From Hypoxylon rubiginosum (taxonomy: Eukaryota > Ascomycota > Sordariomycetes > Xylariales > Hypoxylaceae): 64,000 nt of DNA. The first letter of the stretch is position 1, and the number at the start of each line of letters is the position of its first letter. The notes under the pieces were generated by a model. The model was not told the origin of the DNA. It saw nothing but the letters and a program-made list of their open reading frames with translations, and ran no database searches. The DNA lies in the NCBI GenBank assembly GCA_902806565.1, contig CADCXA010000050.1, forward strand, positions 806,001 through 870,000, read 5' to 3'. Positions 44,101 to 54,784 of the stretch are shown one piece after another. The position numbers were made by a program, and so were the translations under genes.

Positions 44101-44500
44101 TCTAGTAAACAATGCGTGATTATTAATTCGAATGGGACGAATTCTTCTCCGATACTGAAGTCTAGGAGGGGGTCGAGGAATCAGGTACTTCTCCGGTAAG
44201 AACGGAGGGCAGGGCGGACAGAAGAAGCAAAGAAGCTCTCACCGAGAGATCTATTTAGCGAATCCATCTTGGATTTACCTGGGGACACCCTGCAAAGAAT
44301 ACGTGTACATCCGTATCTGGGGCTGACCATAGCTCCCTGGCTTAAAATTGGGCAGCCACCCAAGTACAACTGTAGCCAGAAGGGGGGAGATGGAACTCCT
44401 TTGGACCCGCACGCGTTGCTCGATTGTCTCTCTCCTCCCCGTTTCCTCAGCAGTTCCATTTTACCCCAGGCGAAGTTGTCTCGATGTTAGAATATCGTGT
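41185..44500. other. Gene-poor region, left part: no gene seen
   Basis: Starts at the 3' end of the siroheme synthase gene. Only short unrelated frames occur (for example 43591-43863), none with a recognisable domain or convincing intron extension. TACCTA/TAGGTA words are dense (near 41697-41745, 42600-42645 and 42780-42800). No terminal inverted repeats or transposase motifs were found. A lineage-specific gene with many short exons cannot be excluded. Confidence 0.5.
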
Positions 44501-47500
44501 GCTACGGATAAGCACAATCTGATGGAACAAGGCCAACGAGTACGACTCGTGCTCGAATTAGCCAGATCCCGTGCCAGTCGCTCGAGATCAAGCAGTACTT
44601 AGCCCTAGATCCAGTGACTCCTTGTCAATGAGTCTAAGGCACGGATACTTGCATGAATCGGAAACGTGCTGTGGATGAGTTCTCTCGCAGTAATTACGTT
44701 TATCCATTCGACAGTTTATTTACGTGCGTCCACGCCTCGGATTGCACCAACTGCAGCTGAACTGGCCAATGCGATGGTGCGTCTGGATATAGTGAGTGAC
44801 CTAGACGAGGCAAGTTCCCTCCCAGAAAAGAGTAAGGAGGTGTGATACAGCGATAGTGAATCCCTAACTCGTACCCAAAATGACGATTGTGGACACGAAA
44901 TCCACGTGCGGCTCGTTCACGGGACTCTGAGACAATGCCTCATTACGCATCCCAACGAGATAGAAATGACAACGGCTGGCCTTCCGAGCCAGATCCATCA
45001 GTCCGGTAACCTTCTCTAGTCATCGAACACAAGCTTTTTCTCCCTCCCTAGGTCCCCTGGTGTATTCATCCCAAACCCACTCGTCACAGCGCACGACAAA
45101 TGGCCACTGCCGCTGCAGAAATCGGTTGTGTTTGTAAGCTTGCCGGGCGCCAACTGACCAACTTACTGGGTACTTCCCGTATCGTGAGACCCCTGGGCCG
45201 ACGGATAGCCGCATGTTCTTCCAATCGACGAGATGTTACAGGTTGTTGGGACCCAGCAGTCCGGTAACAGTTTCACGGTTAGGCAATATCAGGTCACGTA
45301 TCCTTCCCCCCGAACCTACGGAATCCCTGTAGGATCGCCGCTAGAAGGCTGGAGGATCTAATACGTGCCTTTCCTCTAGTGGCAGCTCGGAGTCCCCTGG
45401 GAAGATTACGTAGTGTTACAGGTTTCCATACGGGATCAATTAGATCATGTCATGATATATCTGGCAAGCGAGTTCGTCTAAGGTAAGTCGGAATGGATTT
45501 TCATCGTGACTGGCCCTCGAGTCGGTTGAGTGCATTGACTCACGGCGACATACTGTGCTGCTAAGAAATATCATCTAGTTTTTGTCGTCCATTCTCGTTC
45601 TTTACATATCTACCTCCTAGGTTGTAAAATCCCGCCTCAAGCCGACGAGGAGGCGAGAAGCCTTCGTAGCGATCTGGTGCCAAGTGGTTGTTGCTCTGTC
45701 CAGCCACTTAAGCCCTTTCATGTCATCACTATGCACACCACCTACGGTATTTCCTGCTAGGTTGAGTGATATAGGCGGTATACTAGTAGTAGTCAGCGAA
45801 TATCATCACCCCTATTGTGCGGTATGGTTCCACGAAGTCGCTCAAGATGGACATCCCAAAGAGCCAAAAGGCTAGGCGACACGAGCCCACCATCATAAAC
45901 CGAGCCTAAGCTTGTCTGTTGGTTGCACTGCAGTGCGCGCACGTCTGTTTTACGGGCGTAAATCTTTACTGAGGTCGGAGTACACGCATTGCTGCAGGAT
46001 CGAGGGACACACGGAGATGAGGTGCCCTAGAACGGATAGCTGCGTATGCTGCCAGCGTCCTGGCTTGCTCAGCGCCTCGGGACTGGCTGGGAGCTCGACG
46101 TGAAATGCTAACCGAACCCTTCTCATATATAAATGTAGAGACAAATTTGGGAAACTCGAATCGTCCCCTGGTTTGTCATGAGGCGGGCGACGTTGGCGGC
46201 GAGAGAAAGGAGGGAGGATGTACAAGTACCTGATAAGTATTGCATTGCAAAATTAGAGCTACCCGGCGGATCCACGCAGTCGGTTTTGACGTGAAGCTGC
46301 ATTACCCTCGTCAACGTGACCGCTATGTATGCACAGCGTTAGATATTGGTATCCCCTCAGGTCGGTACAAGATTTAGAAGGTCTAATGGTCGAAGTTATT
46401 TTGTTCTAAAGGTACGACAGCCGTGAACAATGTCACGGCATCCCCTCCTGGTAGAAGCAGACTCCAGGGTTACTGTCCTCATGATAATTACTACCTACCT
46501 CCTAGGTAGATGACTATAGACATACCTTGGTAGATAATAAATGTATGCTGGCAACAATGCTTGAATATTGCCATTGTACCCTGAAACGAACGTTTATCAA
46601 CAGGATAATAGAATTATATGAATCTGGTGGCTTGGAACACCACGTTTCTGTAAGGATGTTGATAACGTGCAGAACGGATGAGCTATCACGTCTCAGCGTA
46701 GCGTAGCTAGATGCTGCAAGGGCTCGAAACATTTTTCATCTGAAGTCGGGATGGCTGGTCTCAACTTTGCCATCCCTCCCTCCCTGATAGAGGCGCAAGA
46801 CACAAGCCGTTGGGGGAGACTGAGAAGATCCCGACGATTTACCTGCGCTTCCCTCCCCCCCGGGCGCCCACGTTCGCCAAAGCTGCATCAATCATGAGAT
46901 CATGCGGGACTTATCGTGAATTACATGATCAGGAAGAGTAGCAGATGCCACAAGCCGAAAGCACGAGGCCTATGCATACGACCAGCCCCAAAAGGTGACA
47001 AGGGGCTGGGGAAAGCCCTGGAAAGAAAATGTAACGTTGTGAATCCTGGAGTCTCGCATCATCGAGGGCTCGCCTTGGCTTGGGAAATGATAGCATAGCA
47101 CACTCGTCTACGCAAATGGGAGATGCATGCGAGACTATTGGCTCCCTCCTTACTGCTTATAGGAAGGGGGAGGGGGGCAATGGATGACAGCGGGAGTCCC
47201 GTCTAGCTATTCCTGGCTTGCTGCTGTGCCCGTCGTACAGCATACGTAGCACCGTGTGTCACATTTTCCCAAGCGCCAGGATCGGGGGGCACCCAAGGAA
47301 GAGGGAGTGCGCGAGATCTGGGGGAAACAATATATCGCTGCATAATCTCTGCGCACCTAAGCGTGTTCCTCGTTTCCCGTTACTGTTCTTGGCCAAGCTG
47401 CTGTTGGCGATAAATGAAACTGGTGCTCTCGGTGTCGCCTACTTACAGTATATACACGCGTATCTACACGCATCTGCCCTGTCTTCGAGCGCTATTGGGG

Positions 47501-49000
47501 CCCGGGGGGGAGGAGGCGTCAAGTAGCCGAGGAGGGCGATCTCTCGGGCACCGATTCTACCTAGGTAGTTATGCTATGGCCCTCTTCGGACCTTCGCAGT
47601 GGTTCTGTACGACGGCGTAGGCTCGATGGCCTGACTCGACTTGCCTTAAAAAGAGACCCGGCCTGTAGGAAGGTTAGTCTGGTCAAGCACTACTGCACGT
47701 AGAAGATCTCCCTGCATGCGGGCGCTCGACCAATCTGCGATGGCGGCCGAACAGATAATAGGTGGAGTCGGGTGCCGGGAGGAAGGATACTGGCTGACAG
47801 GACGATCTGGACGATGTGATGATGGGATTGATCTTCCTAAGGCTTCCCCTGGTCGGCCAAATAAGCTCTGAAACCCTGCCGGTACTATGGCTATGTCCTG
47901 GTCCAATTCTCGGCCTGAGCCGAATGGTATGGTTCCTCCATCTCTTATGTGGCTGCACCCATGCATCGAGAATAGACCATGTGAGCGGGCATTATGAAGG
48001 CCTAGGATTATGCACGAATAGGAGACCCTTGTGCATTTTCTCTCCAACCCCAAGCCCATGGTCCATCCCCTAGGCCCAAGGCCCACAGGCCCATCTCCCC
48101 CAGCTCCCCTAGGGCTGCCCTCTTCTTTTCCAGATTCCAGACCCCACTGCAAGTCATTAATTTCCCTTGTTAAGATCGGAAGAGGCTTACGTCAAGAAAG
48201 AACGGCTGATCGCCATCGTGGGATTGTTTATTTGATCATAAAATGGATTATATGGATTATATCTCGCGCGTATGGTAACGTACCTCATACCTACCTGGTA
48301 AGCATCCCGTCTAACCACGATGTAACGGGACGTGCTCGGCGGAGAGAGTAGATCGCTGATAGTCCACGGCTATTGTCTAATGGCGTTACCCCTTACATGA
48401 GTCTATAAGCCCGGTTCAACTGGTAGACGTATTCCTCTAACCCGAATTTGGTTTCCTACCTGCGGTGTCAAACGGACGGGAGCCCGTAGCAAATACTCCG
48501 CGATGGAACAGACAGGATGTCGCCGTTTACATATTGGAAATATATCTGATACCATGATTATCGCTCAGGTAAACAAACGGTTGCAGCGTTTGAAAAATAT
48601 ACCTAGCGAGTCACTGGTTTTTTTGTTACAATGGTTGCACATGCGTCTCTTTAAAAACTTGATCCCAAGAGACGGGGACGTGTTACCTACAAGGGTTTTC
48701 CCATCGCATCGCGAATCTGCGACAAACATTAGCGTGACACGAGACCCGATATCTGTTCCCGGCATCTAGGAACCTCGAATTTTAACCTATTGGTAGACGG
48801 CTTCGCTGGGGTACGGTAGTAGTAATGAGGTACCCAGGAGGTAGAGAGACACATTTGATGGACGGTCCATAGCCGTCCAGCACGTACGAGACATGGAACC
48901 AACCGGACTTTGGCCCAAACTATTGGGACCCGAGTGGATGCTTCTTTGCAGAGCCCGCGTACTACTCACCGAGCTCTTGACTGGGCTGTTGACCATAGTA
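44501..49000. other. Gene-poor region, middle part: no gene seen
   Basis: Mixed-composition DNA with no long frame. The largest minus-strand frame (47646-48152) has a low-complexity Gly/Pro/Ser/Arg content and antisense-like look. There is no sign of the strong AT skew expected of heavily RIP-mutated repeats, but diverged repeat relics cannot be ruled out by eye. No RNA gene was recognised. Confidence 0.5.
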
Positions 49001-49112
49001 GAGTCTCTCGGGAAGCCTGCAGGTATTTCAGAGGTGATGAATCAATACTGTAGGAATGTCAATGCGGCTAAAGAAGTAATTCTTTTTGGTGGCTTTGATC
49101 CAAATTACTCAT

Positions 49113-49170
49113 CTACCTCCATAGGTAGGTACATACCTTACCTAGGTAGGCAGGTAGGCAGGTAGGTAGC
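49113..49170. repeat. TAGGTAGG / CAGGTAGG tandem and inverted cluster
   Basis: CTACCTCC and ATAGGTAGGT are inverted copies, followed by ACATACCTTACCTAGGTAGG and three CAGGTAGG-type units. It is the densest local cluster of the TAGGTA word family in the window. Confidence 0.7.
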
Positions 49171-50745
49171 TATGAGTCTTCGAGTCTTCTATTACATGCT
49201 AGCGATTATAGGAATCTATTAGCAACCCTGCGCAGGGACTAGGCCATGCCGTCGCGGGATTCTGTATGACGCTGGAAATGCATTCGTACCAGTTCCGCGC
49301 AAGCATTGTTAACCGGCAGACTGGTTCTGCGGCGGCTAGATTCTCTTTCGTCCCATGTCATTCAGGTACGGCCGTACCAAAGATCTCAAAAGAGGTGTGA
49401 CGATCAAGTCTTGAGATGCCTAGGATTGATGAAGCTCGGAAACTGGTACGAGGGTGTCGCTAAGTTTATGTGGTGATTTTATTTTATTTTATTTTATACG
49501 TTAGGTGACTCACCAGAGCTTTCTTCTGCCTTGAAATGATTTTCAAGGTGTACGCTGATCGCTGATCTCGCTTCACGGCTTGACAAGTGACAGATGTCGG
49601 CTTCTTTAGAACAGCCCCTTTTTAGCTAGGTAATCTGGTAATTTACCCCGTCAGCTTTGGTCGATCAGCCAAAAGACACTAGCCGATGCGGGAAAAAGCA
49701 AAACATGTGTAAATATCACCCCGTCTGCCTGTAAACTTGTAACTCGAATGTAACTGGTAAGCGACAGTCGTACTTGTGTAATGTGGTCGTACAATGTACA
49801 ATAGGTACAGACTCTTTATGGCCTTTTTGAAACGTTCAGCTATGGGAAAAGGCTTTATACGTCCAAGTGATTGTTATTAGATGTAATTGTTAGATACAGC
49901 ACCTACTCTAACCTATGGGATGTGTACCTGGCTGGTTAGATGATATTTATCCCATCTTCTCATTGTACGATACCTACACAGCTACATACATGACCATGAC
50001 CGTAAATGCGCCGCAGCATCAGTAAAATGCCCGTGACAGGGTCCTCCCCACCGCCAAGGGCGATCATCATACGACCGTACATACCTACAGTACATACATG
50101 CCTAACCTACTTTTGGTGTCTAGGTTAGGTACTCGCGGGAAACATACCAGGTAGTAGATTAGATGCTCTGATATCCTTGAATCGCCTTACCGTTGCACAC
50201 CCTTGACCCTCATCAGCATGCGCGAGCGGATGACCCAATGATGAATGGCCGGGATGAAGGTGCATGCATATGCTCATATGCTAAGCCGACTCGAATCGGG
50301 TTGGAAGTTGAATTTCATAGGATGAATACTCTTTCTCTTCTAAGCTTAAATATGAGGAAAAGGGCGATGAAATGAGAAGAGAGAGGGTTCCGCGGTGATT
50401 CCATTCCCAAGAGCACTAGAGCCTAATGCGAGCACTGACACCGTCGAATGACGGCTCCTAGACCGTGATACCAATGATACCTAGTATCTAACGAATCAAA
50501 TCGCAGGAGTCAACCCTATCGAGACTGAACATTGACTCTCGATATATGAACTTCCAGACCACATTTGACATCTTTGAGCACGGCATGTCGCTATTGGTTT
50601 TGAGCCACATAGATGCTATCGCCTCTATCCCGCCAGCTCTGACATGGCATGGCTCTAACATGGCTCACACGCCACTCCAACCCCTGATCGAGGAACCATT
50701 ACTTGGTCAACGTTAGGAGGTTTGAGTGTATAGGTAGGAGATAGG

Positions 50746-50773
50746 TATATATATGTATATATATATATATATC
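50746..50773. repeat. TA dinucleotide microsatellite
   Basis: An interrupted (TA)n run with one TG interruption, following a TAGGTAGGAGATAGG stretch. Simple repeat. Confidence 0.8.
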
Positions 50774-51044
50774 ATAACTTTCATTCTCACCCTACCTAGT
50801 TTGACGTAGTCCATTTTGTTGCTTATTCACTTATGCTCACCCCCTCTTAATCACTTGGAGTAGCTTGAGTGCAAACTCCGAACGGCCACACCAAAAGCTG
50901 GGCCATTCCGGCATTTGCTAGTAGCTGTTGGAATAGGGAAAATATCACTACTAGGTGGTCATTCCAAAAAGCTCTCGCAGAAGTCTCTAATATTCCCATA
51001 ACTTGTCAGTTCAACATTTTCTATTGTCATGTGCTAGCCTTTTC

Positions 51045-51078
51045 TTGCCCACCTTGCCCACCTTGCCCACCTTGCCCT
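51045..51078. repeat. Tandem 9-mer CCCACCTTG
   Basis: About three and a half direct copies of TTGCCCACC. It opens a run of minisatellites between 51.0 and 52.8 kb. Confidence 0.8.
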
Positions 51079-51530
51079 GGCATGCTGTCGTCTTTTCTTC
51101 CCGCCCCGGAGAGTCGGTGCCTATTTTTCTCAACGGACCCCGAGGTTCGTCGACTACATTCCTGCTATTGGAAGAAAGGACCGAATATCTTTTTATTTTC
51201 CCCGACCGCTCAAGCAAGTGCCAATTCTCGCCGTCATTTGTCCACACACATTTTCAACAAAGTATACTTGACTCCAAGATTGATGGGCCAAAGAGGAAAA
51301 AAAAGGAAGAGGTTGCCAAGACGAACAAGGGGGGAATTATGTATTCAACAGACCTGTAAGAGGTACCTAAGTATAGTAGGTACCCTAGGAGGTAAACAAC
51401 CCCTTGATCCTCCTCCCCAGTCGGGCTATCATAGCTGCATACTAAGGGTTGGCGTTCCACTAGGCGCGGCTGATGCCGTTGTCCAGTCTCTCCCTTCTAT
51501 TTTAGAAACTTACGGCTATTGCTATGGGCT

Positions 51531-51558
51531 ATGGGCTATGGGCTATGAGCTATGGCTA
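51531..51558. repeat. Tandem GGGCTAT 7-mers
   Basis: Four GCTATGG/GCTATGA-type heptamers lie in direct array. Simple repeat. Confidence 0.75.
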
Positions 51559-51705
51559 TGCAATGACCAAATCTCGCCGAGTGGCACACATGTCAAGTTT
51601 GGATGTACCTGACACTCTACGGTTCATGTTCATGTTCATGGTTCACGGTCCACGGAGTTGCAGTTGATGAGGATACGGCGAACTCCCACAGGTCATCCCA
51701 CCTGC

Positions 51706-51748
51706 CCACCCAGACACCCAGACCACCCAGACCACCCAGACCACCCAT
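51706..51748. repeat. Tandem CCCAGACCA 9-mers
   Basis: Four copies of ACCCAGACC, the first slightly changed (ACCCAGACACCC). Simple minisatellite on a C-rich strand. Confidence 0.8.
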
Positions 51749-52062
51749 CCCCTCCCCCAAAAGGTGACTAGGCTGCTAGGCTTGCTAGGGTTCCTCTACA
51801 TGGCAGCCATGGCTGCCCACATCCACCATAAGGCCCCATATATATGGGCTCCATAAGGGACCCCATGGGTCCCAGCGGAGATCGTCCAATAACTTGCATA
51901 AGCTAGTGCAATAAAGTGACTGGCCATTCTAGCCAATGATATTCCCAGTCCCCTACCCTTTTCCGGTAATGCACACTCGCCCACCTTGCTCAGCGATCTA
52001 CAGACGACTAACACGCGCGTCCCCATCACTCCAAGCCCCAAGACGCAGACGACAGGCGTCTC

Positions 52063-52082
52063 TTTTTTTTTTTTTTTTTTTT
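52063..52082. repeat. T homopolymer, 20 bases
   Basis: An uninterrupted run of twenty T. On the minus strand it is an A tract, so it could be a nucleosome-free promoter poly(dA:dT) element or the trace of a retroposed poly(A) tail. Confidence 0.8.
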
Positions 52083-52510
52083 ACTAGATCGACTTGAGTA
52101 GGAGGGAAAAAAGAAAAAAAGCATATGTAACGGATTCTCACGTCATAATCTAATTTACCAATTATCTACCTAACCTACCTCACACACCGCATTCTATTCC
52201 CCTGCTACGGGCCACGGCTTGACTACGGCTTGCGAGTTGCAGCGTGTAGTAGTCATGCTTTGTTTCCAGTGGCAGTGGGTTTTATTTTATTTTATTGTAT
52301 TGCTTCTGAAGCTGATTTATGCACACCCGCAACTCCAGCCAGACACTAGACAGCCGGACAGCCTGACAGCCAGACAGCCAGAGTCACGAGAGCTACATGC
52401 AGGTAGACATTACCCATCTATATCAACACACCTACCTAAACGTCTACATGCCTACATGCCTACCTACATGTGCCTAACACACCATACTGCCTATACTGCT
52501 GTACATCCTT

Positions 52511-52546
52511 GCCCTTAGCCCTTAGCCCTTAACCCTTAGACCTTAG
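52511..52546. repeat. Degenerate CCCTTAG tandem, telomere-like
   Basis: Four heptamers GCCCTTA / ACCCTTA in tandem. They resemble the fungal telomere repeat CCCTAA but have an extra T, so they are not true telomere repeats. Confidence 0.7.
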
Positions 52547-52716
52547 CATACTGGCATATTGGCATACTGGCATACGGACTAACTCCCGTCAGTTGACGAC
52601 CCACGGTCTCGAAAAAAAATCACATATCCGGCTAGCCCTGTCAACTACCTACATGTATCCCGTCCCAATCCATACCTATACCTTAATCCTAACTTATACT
52701 ATATAGAGCGTTGTGC

Positions 52717-52765
52717 AGTCTACAGTCTACAGTCTACAGTCTACAGTCTACTGTCTACTGTCTAC
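52717..52765. repeat. Tandem AGTCTAC heptamers
   Basis: Five AGTCTAC units followed by two TGTCTAC variants, an obvious minisatellite in the medA-like upstream region. Confidence 0.85.
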
Positions 52766-54029
52766 CTGTGTACTTAGGCTAACACGGAATCGCGCCATCT
52801 TCCTCACTTACACCCCCTTCCCAAAAGCCGTGTAGGTCCATCATCCTTGTCTTGTCATCCCTATCAGCTCATTGCTCTTTTCGTCTGTGTCCTCCACTTT
52901 GCTATGTGCTTTTTACTACTTAGATTAGTTTTCTTTTCCTGTACTCGTCCCCCCCAAAGCAGCCACCACGGGAGCCCTCTCCTGAATAGACTGCCTGGTA
53001 TCCATCCCTTTCCATCAATGTGGGGGACTCATATCCACCCTCTACCCAGTCCCTCTGGGGCACAACCCCATAGTGTCTTCTCTTTCCCCGATCACAGACC
53101 CTTGCATGATTTGCAGCTTTAAGACATTGGAAATCTCGCATTTCAACGGCCAGCATCCCTGTCAGTCACTTACCTCCACAAGTCTATACCTCTCTACCAG
53201 GGTCGGCATCATCACTTGCTGCATACACACAAGCAACTGCCCGACTCAACAACGACACTTGCATACAAAATTCCAGATTTCAAGGAATCTGTGCGTTCTG
53301 AAAGGTACGGACACAGTAGAAGTCTGCGGCCGTCTACCTGACCGGTATTTCAAGGGAACATCCCGAACGGAGCGAGAGAGACGAAAAGGGACCGGACGGA
53401 AGAAAAAAAAAGAATAGTTACCAAAATAAAGCAGGGGAGGCTTGGGATGAGCAACCGAGAAAAAAAAAGGTACATCAATAGTATATGCCTGTGTAATGCA
53501 ATGGTCTCGACCGGCCACAACACAGGAATTCTTAACTACAGCCCCAATTACTTCACAACGGCGATCCGAGAAATGTGTCTCGCGAATTTGTTCCTTTCGT
53601 CTCTTTATCTTGTTCTTGACCCCTTCGAAGAAATTCCCCTCCCATCCTGTCCCAGTCTGAGGAACACGTCTCACACGCACATATTTTAGAGGTCCTCTTC
53701 TGAGTCTCGTTCGTTTGCTGACAGGTTCTCCGACAAAGTTACAGTTCTTTAGCTCGTTTACCTGTTCGTTGTTGGCACCTCGTGTCTTTTGGTTCAAGTT
53801 AGGACACGAACCACGCGGGACACGCGAACCTCCCGGATACCTGCCTACTCCTGATTGCAGCTCTTCCAACTCAACCTTCATGCGAACACGTTCGGGCAGG
53901 CTGCATACGAACAGGGTCTCCACCTCAACCGATCCTGAGCGTAGATCGTAAGGTATAACCCATAACCCTTTGTCACTTAAATTGAGTCAGGTCAAATATC
54001 ACATTTTCCCACTCCGCATTTTGCCCGGC

Positions 54030-54074
54030 ATGACTCCCCCCTCCCCAGTATCCTATCTTCACGGCCTATTTTGA
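54030..54074 (+). promoter_or_regulatory. Short upstream ORF 1 of the medA homologue
   Basis: ATG-started 14-codon frame (MTPPSPVSYLHGLF) with TGA stop, 711 bases before the main ATG. It would be in the leader if transcription starts upstream of 54 kb, which is likely but not shown. Confidence 0.35.
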
Positions 54075-54262
54075 TTATCCAGCTAGCTCAACTTCTCCTA
54101 AGCTATAATACAGAGAGGGCTGTTTTGGTAACTAACAAATAACCAGACGAACGAGATACCTAAGGCGTTGAGTATCCTCTTGGAGGCGGGGAAAATCAGT
54201 TTTGGATACTTCCACTTTCCGAGACCGACTCAGATCAGTTTGCCAACAGCCAGATTCGGCCA

Positions 54263-54301
54263 ATGAGCGGCGTCAGGTTCGCATATATTGCTGCGAACTA
54301 A
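54263..54301 (+). promoter_or_regulatory. Short upstream ORF 2 of the medA homologue
   Basis: ATG-started 12-codon frame (MSGVRFAYIAAN) ended by TAA. It lies within the pyrimidine-rich putative leader. Confidence 0.35.
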
Positions 54302-54498
54302 GTTGTCAAAGACTTTCAAACCTATCCAGAAAGGAAGAAAGAAGGGGTTTTCATATTAATTCCCTCCCAAGGATCAAGTTACCAGAGCCTCCTGCTGTTC
54401 TAGCTCGCTGAGATTTCAAGTCGCCTTCCAAAGTGGCCTGTCTCTGTTTTGTTCAGTAGCTACTGCTCCTTGAATCTAGCCAGGCAAAATCTTCTTGG

Positions 54499-54537
54499 AT
54501 GTTTGTTTCACCGCAATTTCTGGTGGGAAAGCAGTGA
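54499..54537 (+). promoter_or_regulatory. Short upstream ORF 3 of the medA homologue
   Basis: ATG-started 12-codon frame (MFVSPQFLVGKQ) ended by TGA, 247 bases before the main ATG. No further ATG was seen between it and the main start. Confidence 0.38.
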
Positions 54538-54784
54538 TCAAATTCTGCCATAGACTCGACGGCCACATAAGACAGGCGGATCCCGAACGTATAACCAACA
54601 GCTCTTCTTCAGCAACAGCGCGTGTTTCCAACAGGGAGCCTAGAGGGATACCGCTTCAGAGCGTCTCGACACACAGGGACCCCAACCTTTCTGCAACGCT
54701 GCTCCCGAAACAGGTGTTTGTTCGTTCCAACGGGAACGAGTCCCTTTCCTCCATTTCCCAGACTTGCTCGAAACCGACAGCTTA

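Larger units (their letters stand above)
49001..54784. other. Gene-poor region, right part: repeat-rich upstream region of the medA homologue
   Basis: No supported gene. The stretch carries an unusual number of short tandem repeats (listed separately), a 20-base T run and many TAGGTA words. The last 1.5 kb before the medA-like ATG is pyrimidine-rich and contains several short ATG-started frames, which fits a long 5' leader. Long developmental-regulator promoters are common in moulds (established), so much of this may be regulatory (inference). Confidence 0.5.

Noticed and set aside
47646..48152. 168-codon minus-strand frame in the gene-poor region
   Set aside because: Low-complexity Gly/Pro/Arg composition with no motif and no neighbouring exons.
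41185..49000. Search for a degraded transposon in the gene-poor region
   Set aside because: No reverse transcriptase, DDE or Tc1/pogo-like motif, no long terminal repeats, and no strong AT skew could be seen by eye; a repeat-library search would be decisive.
50869..51612. 247-codon plus-strand frame
   Set aside because: It begins at GTG, contains the translated CCCACCTTG minisatellite (Cys-Pro-Pro repeats), and has no domain or splice support.
51045..52765. Tandem arrays considered as a CRISPR-like or satellite system
   Set aside because: Units are 7-9 bases without unique spacers, and the host is clearly a fungus.
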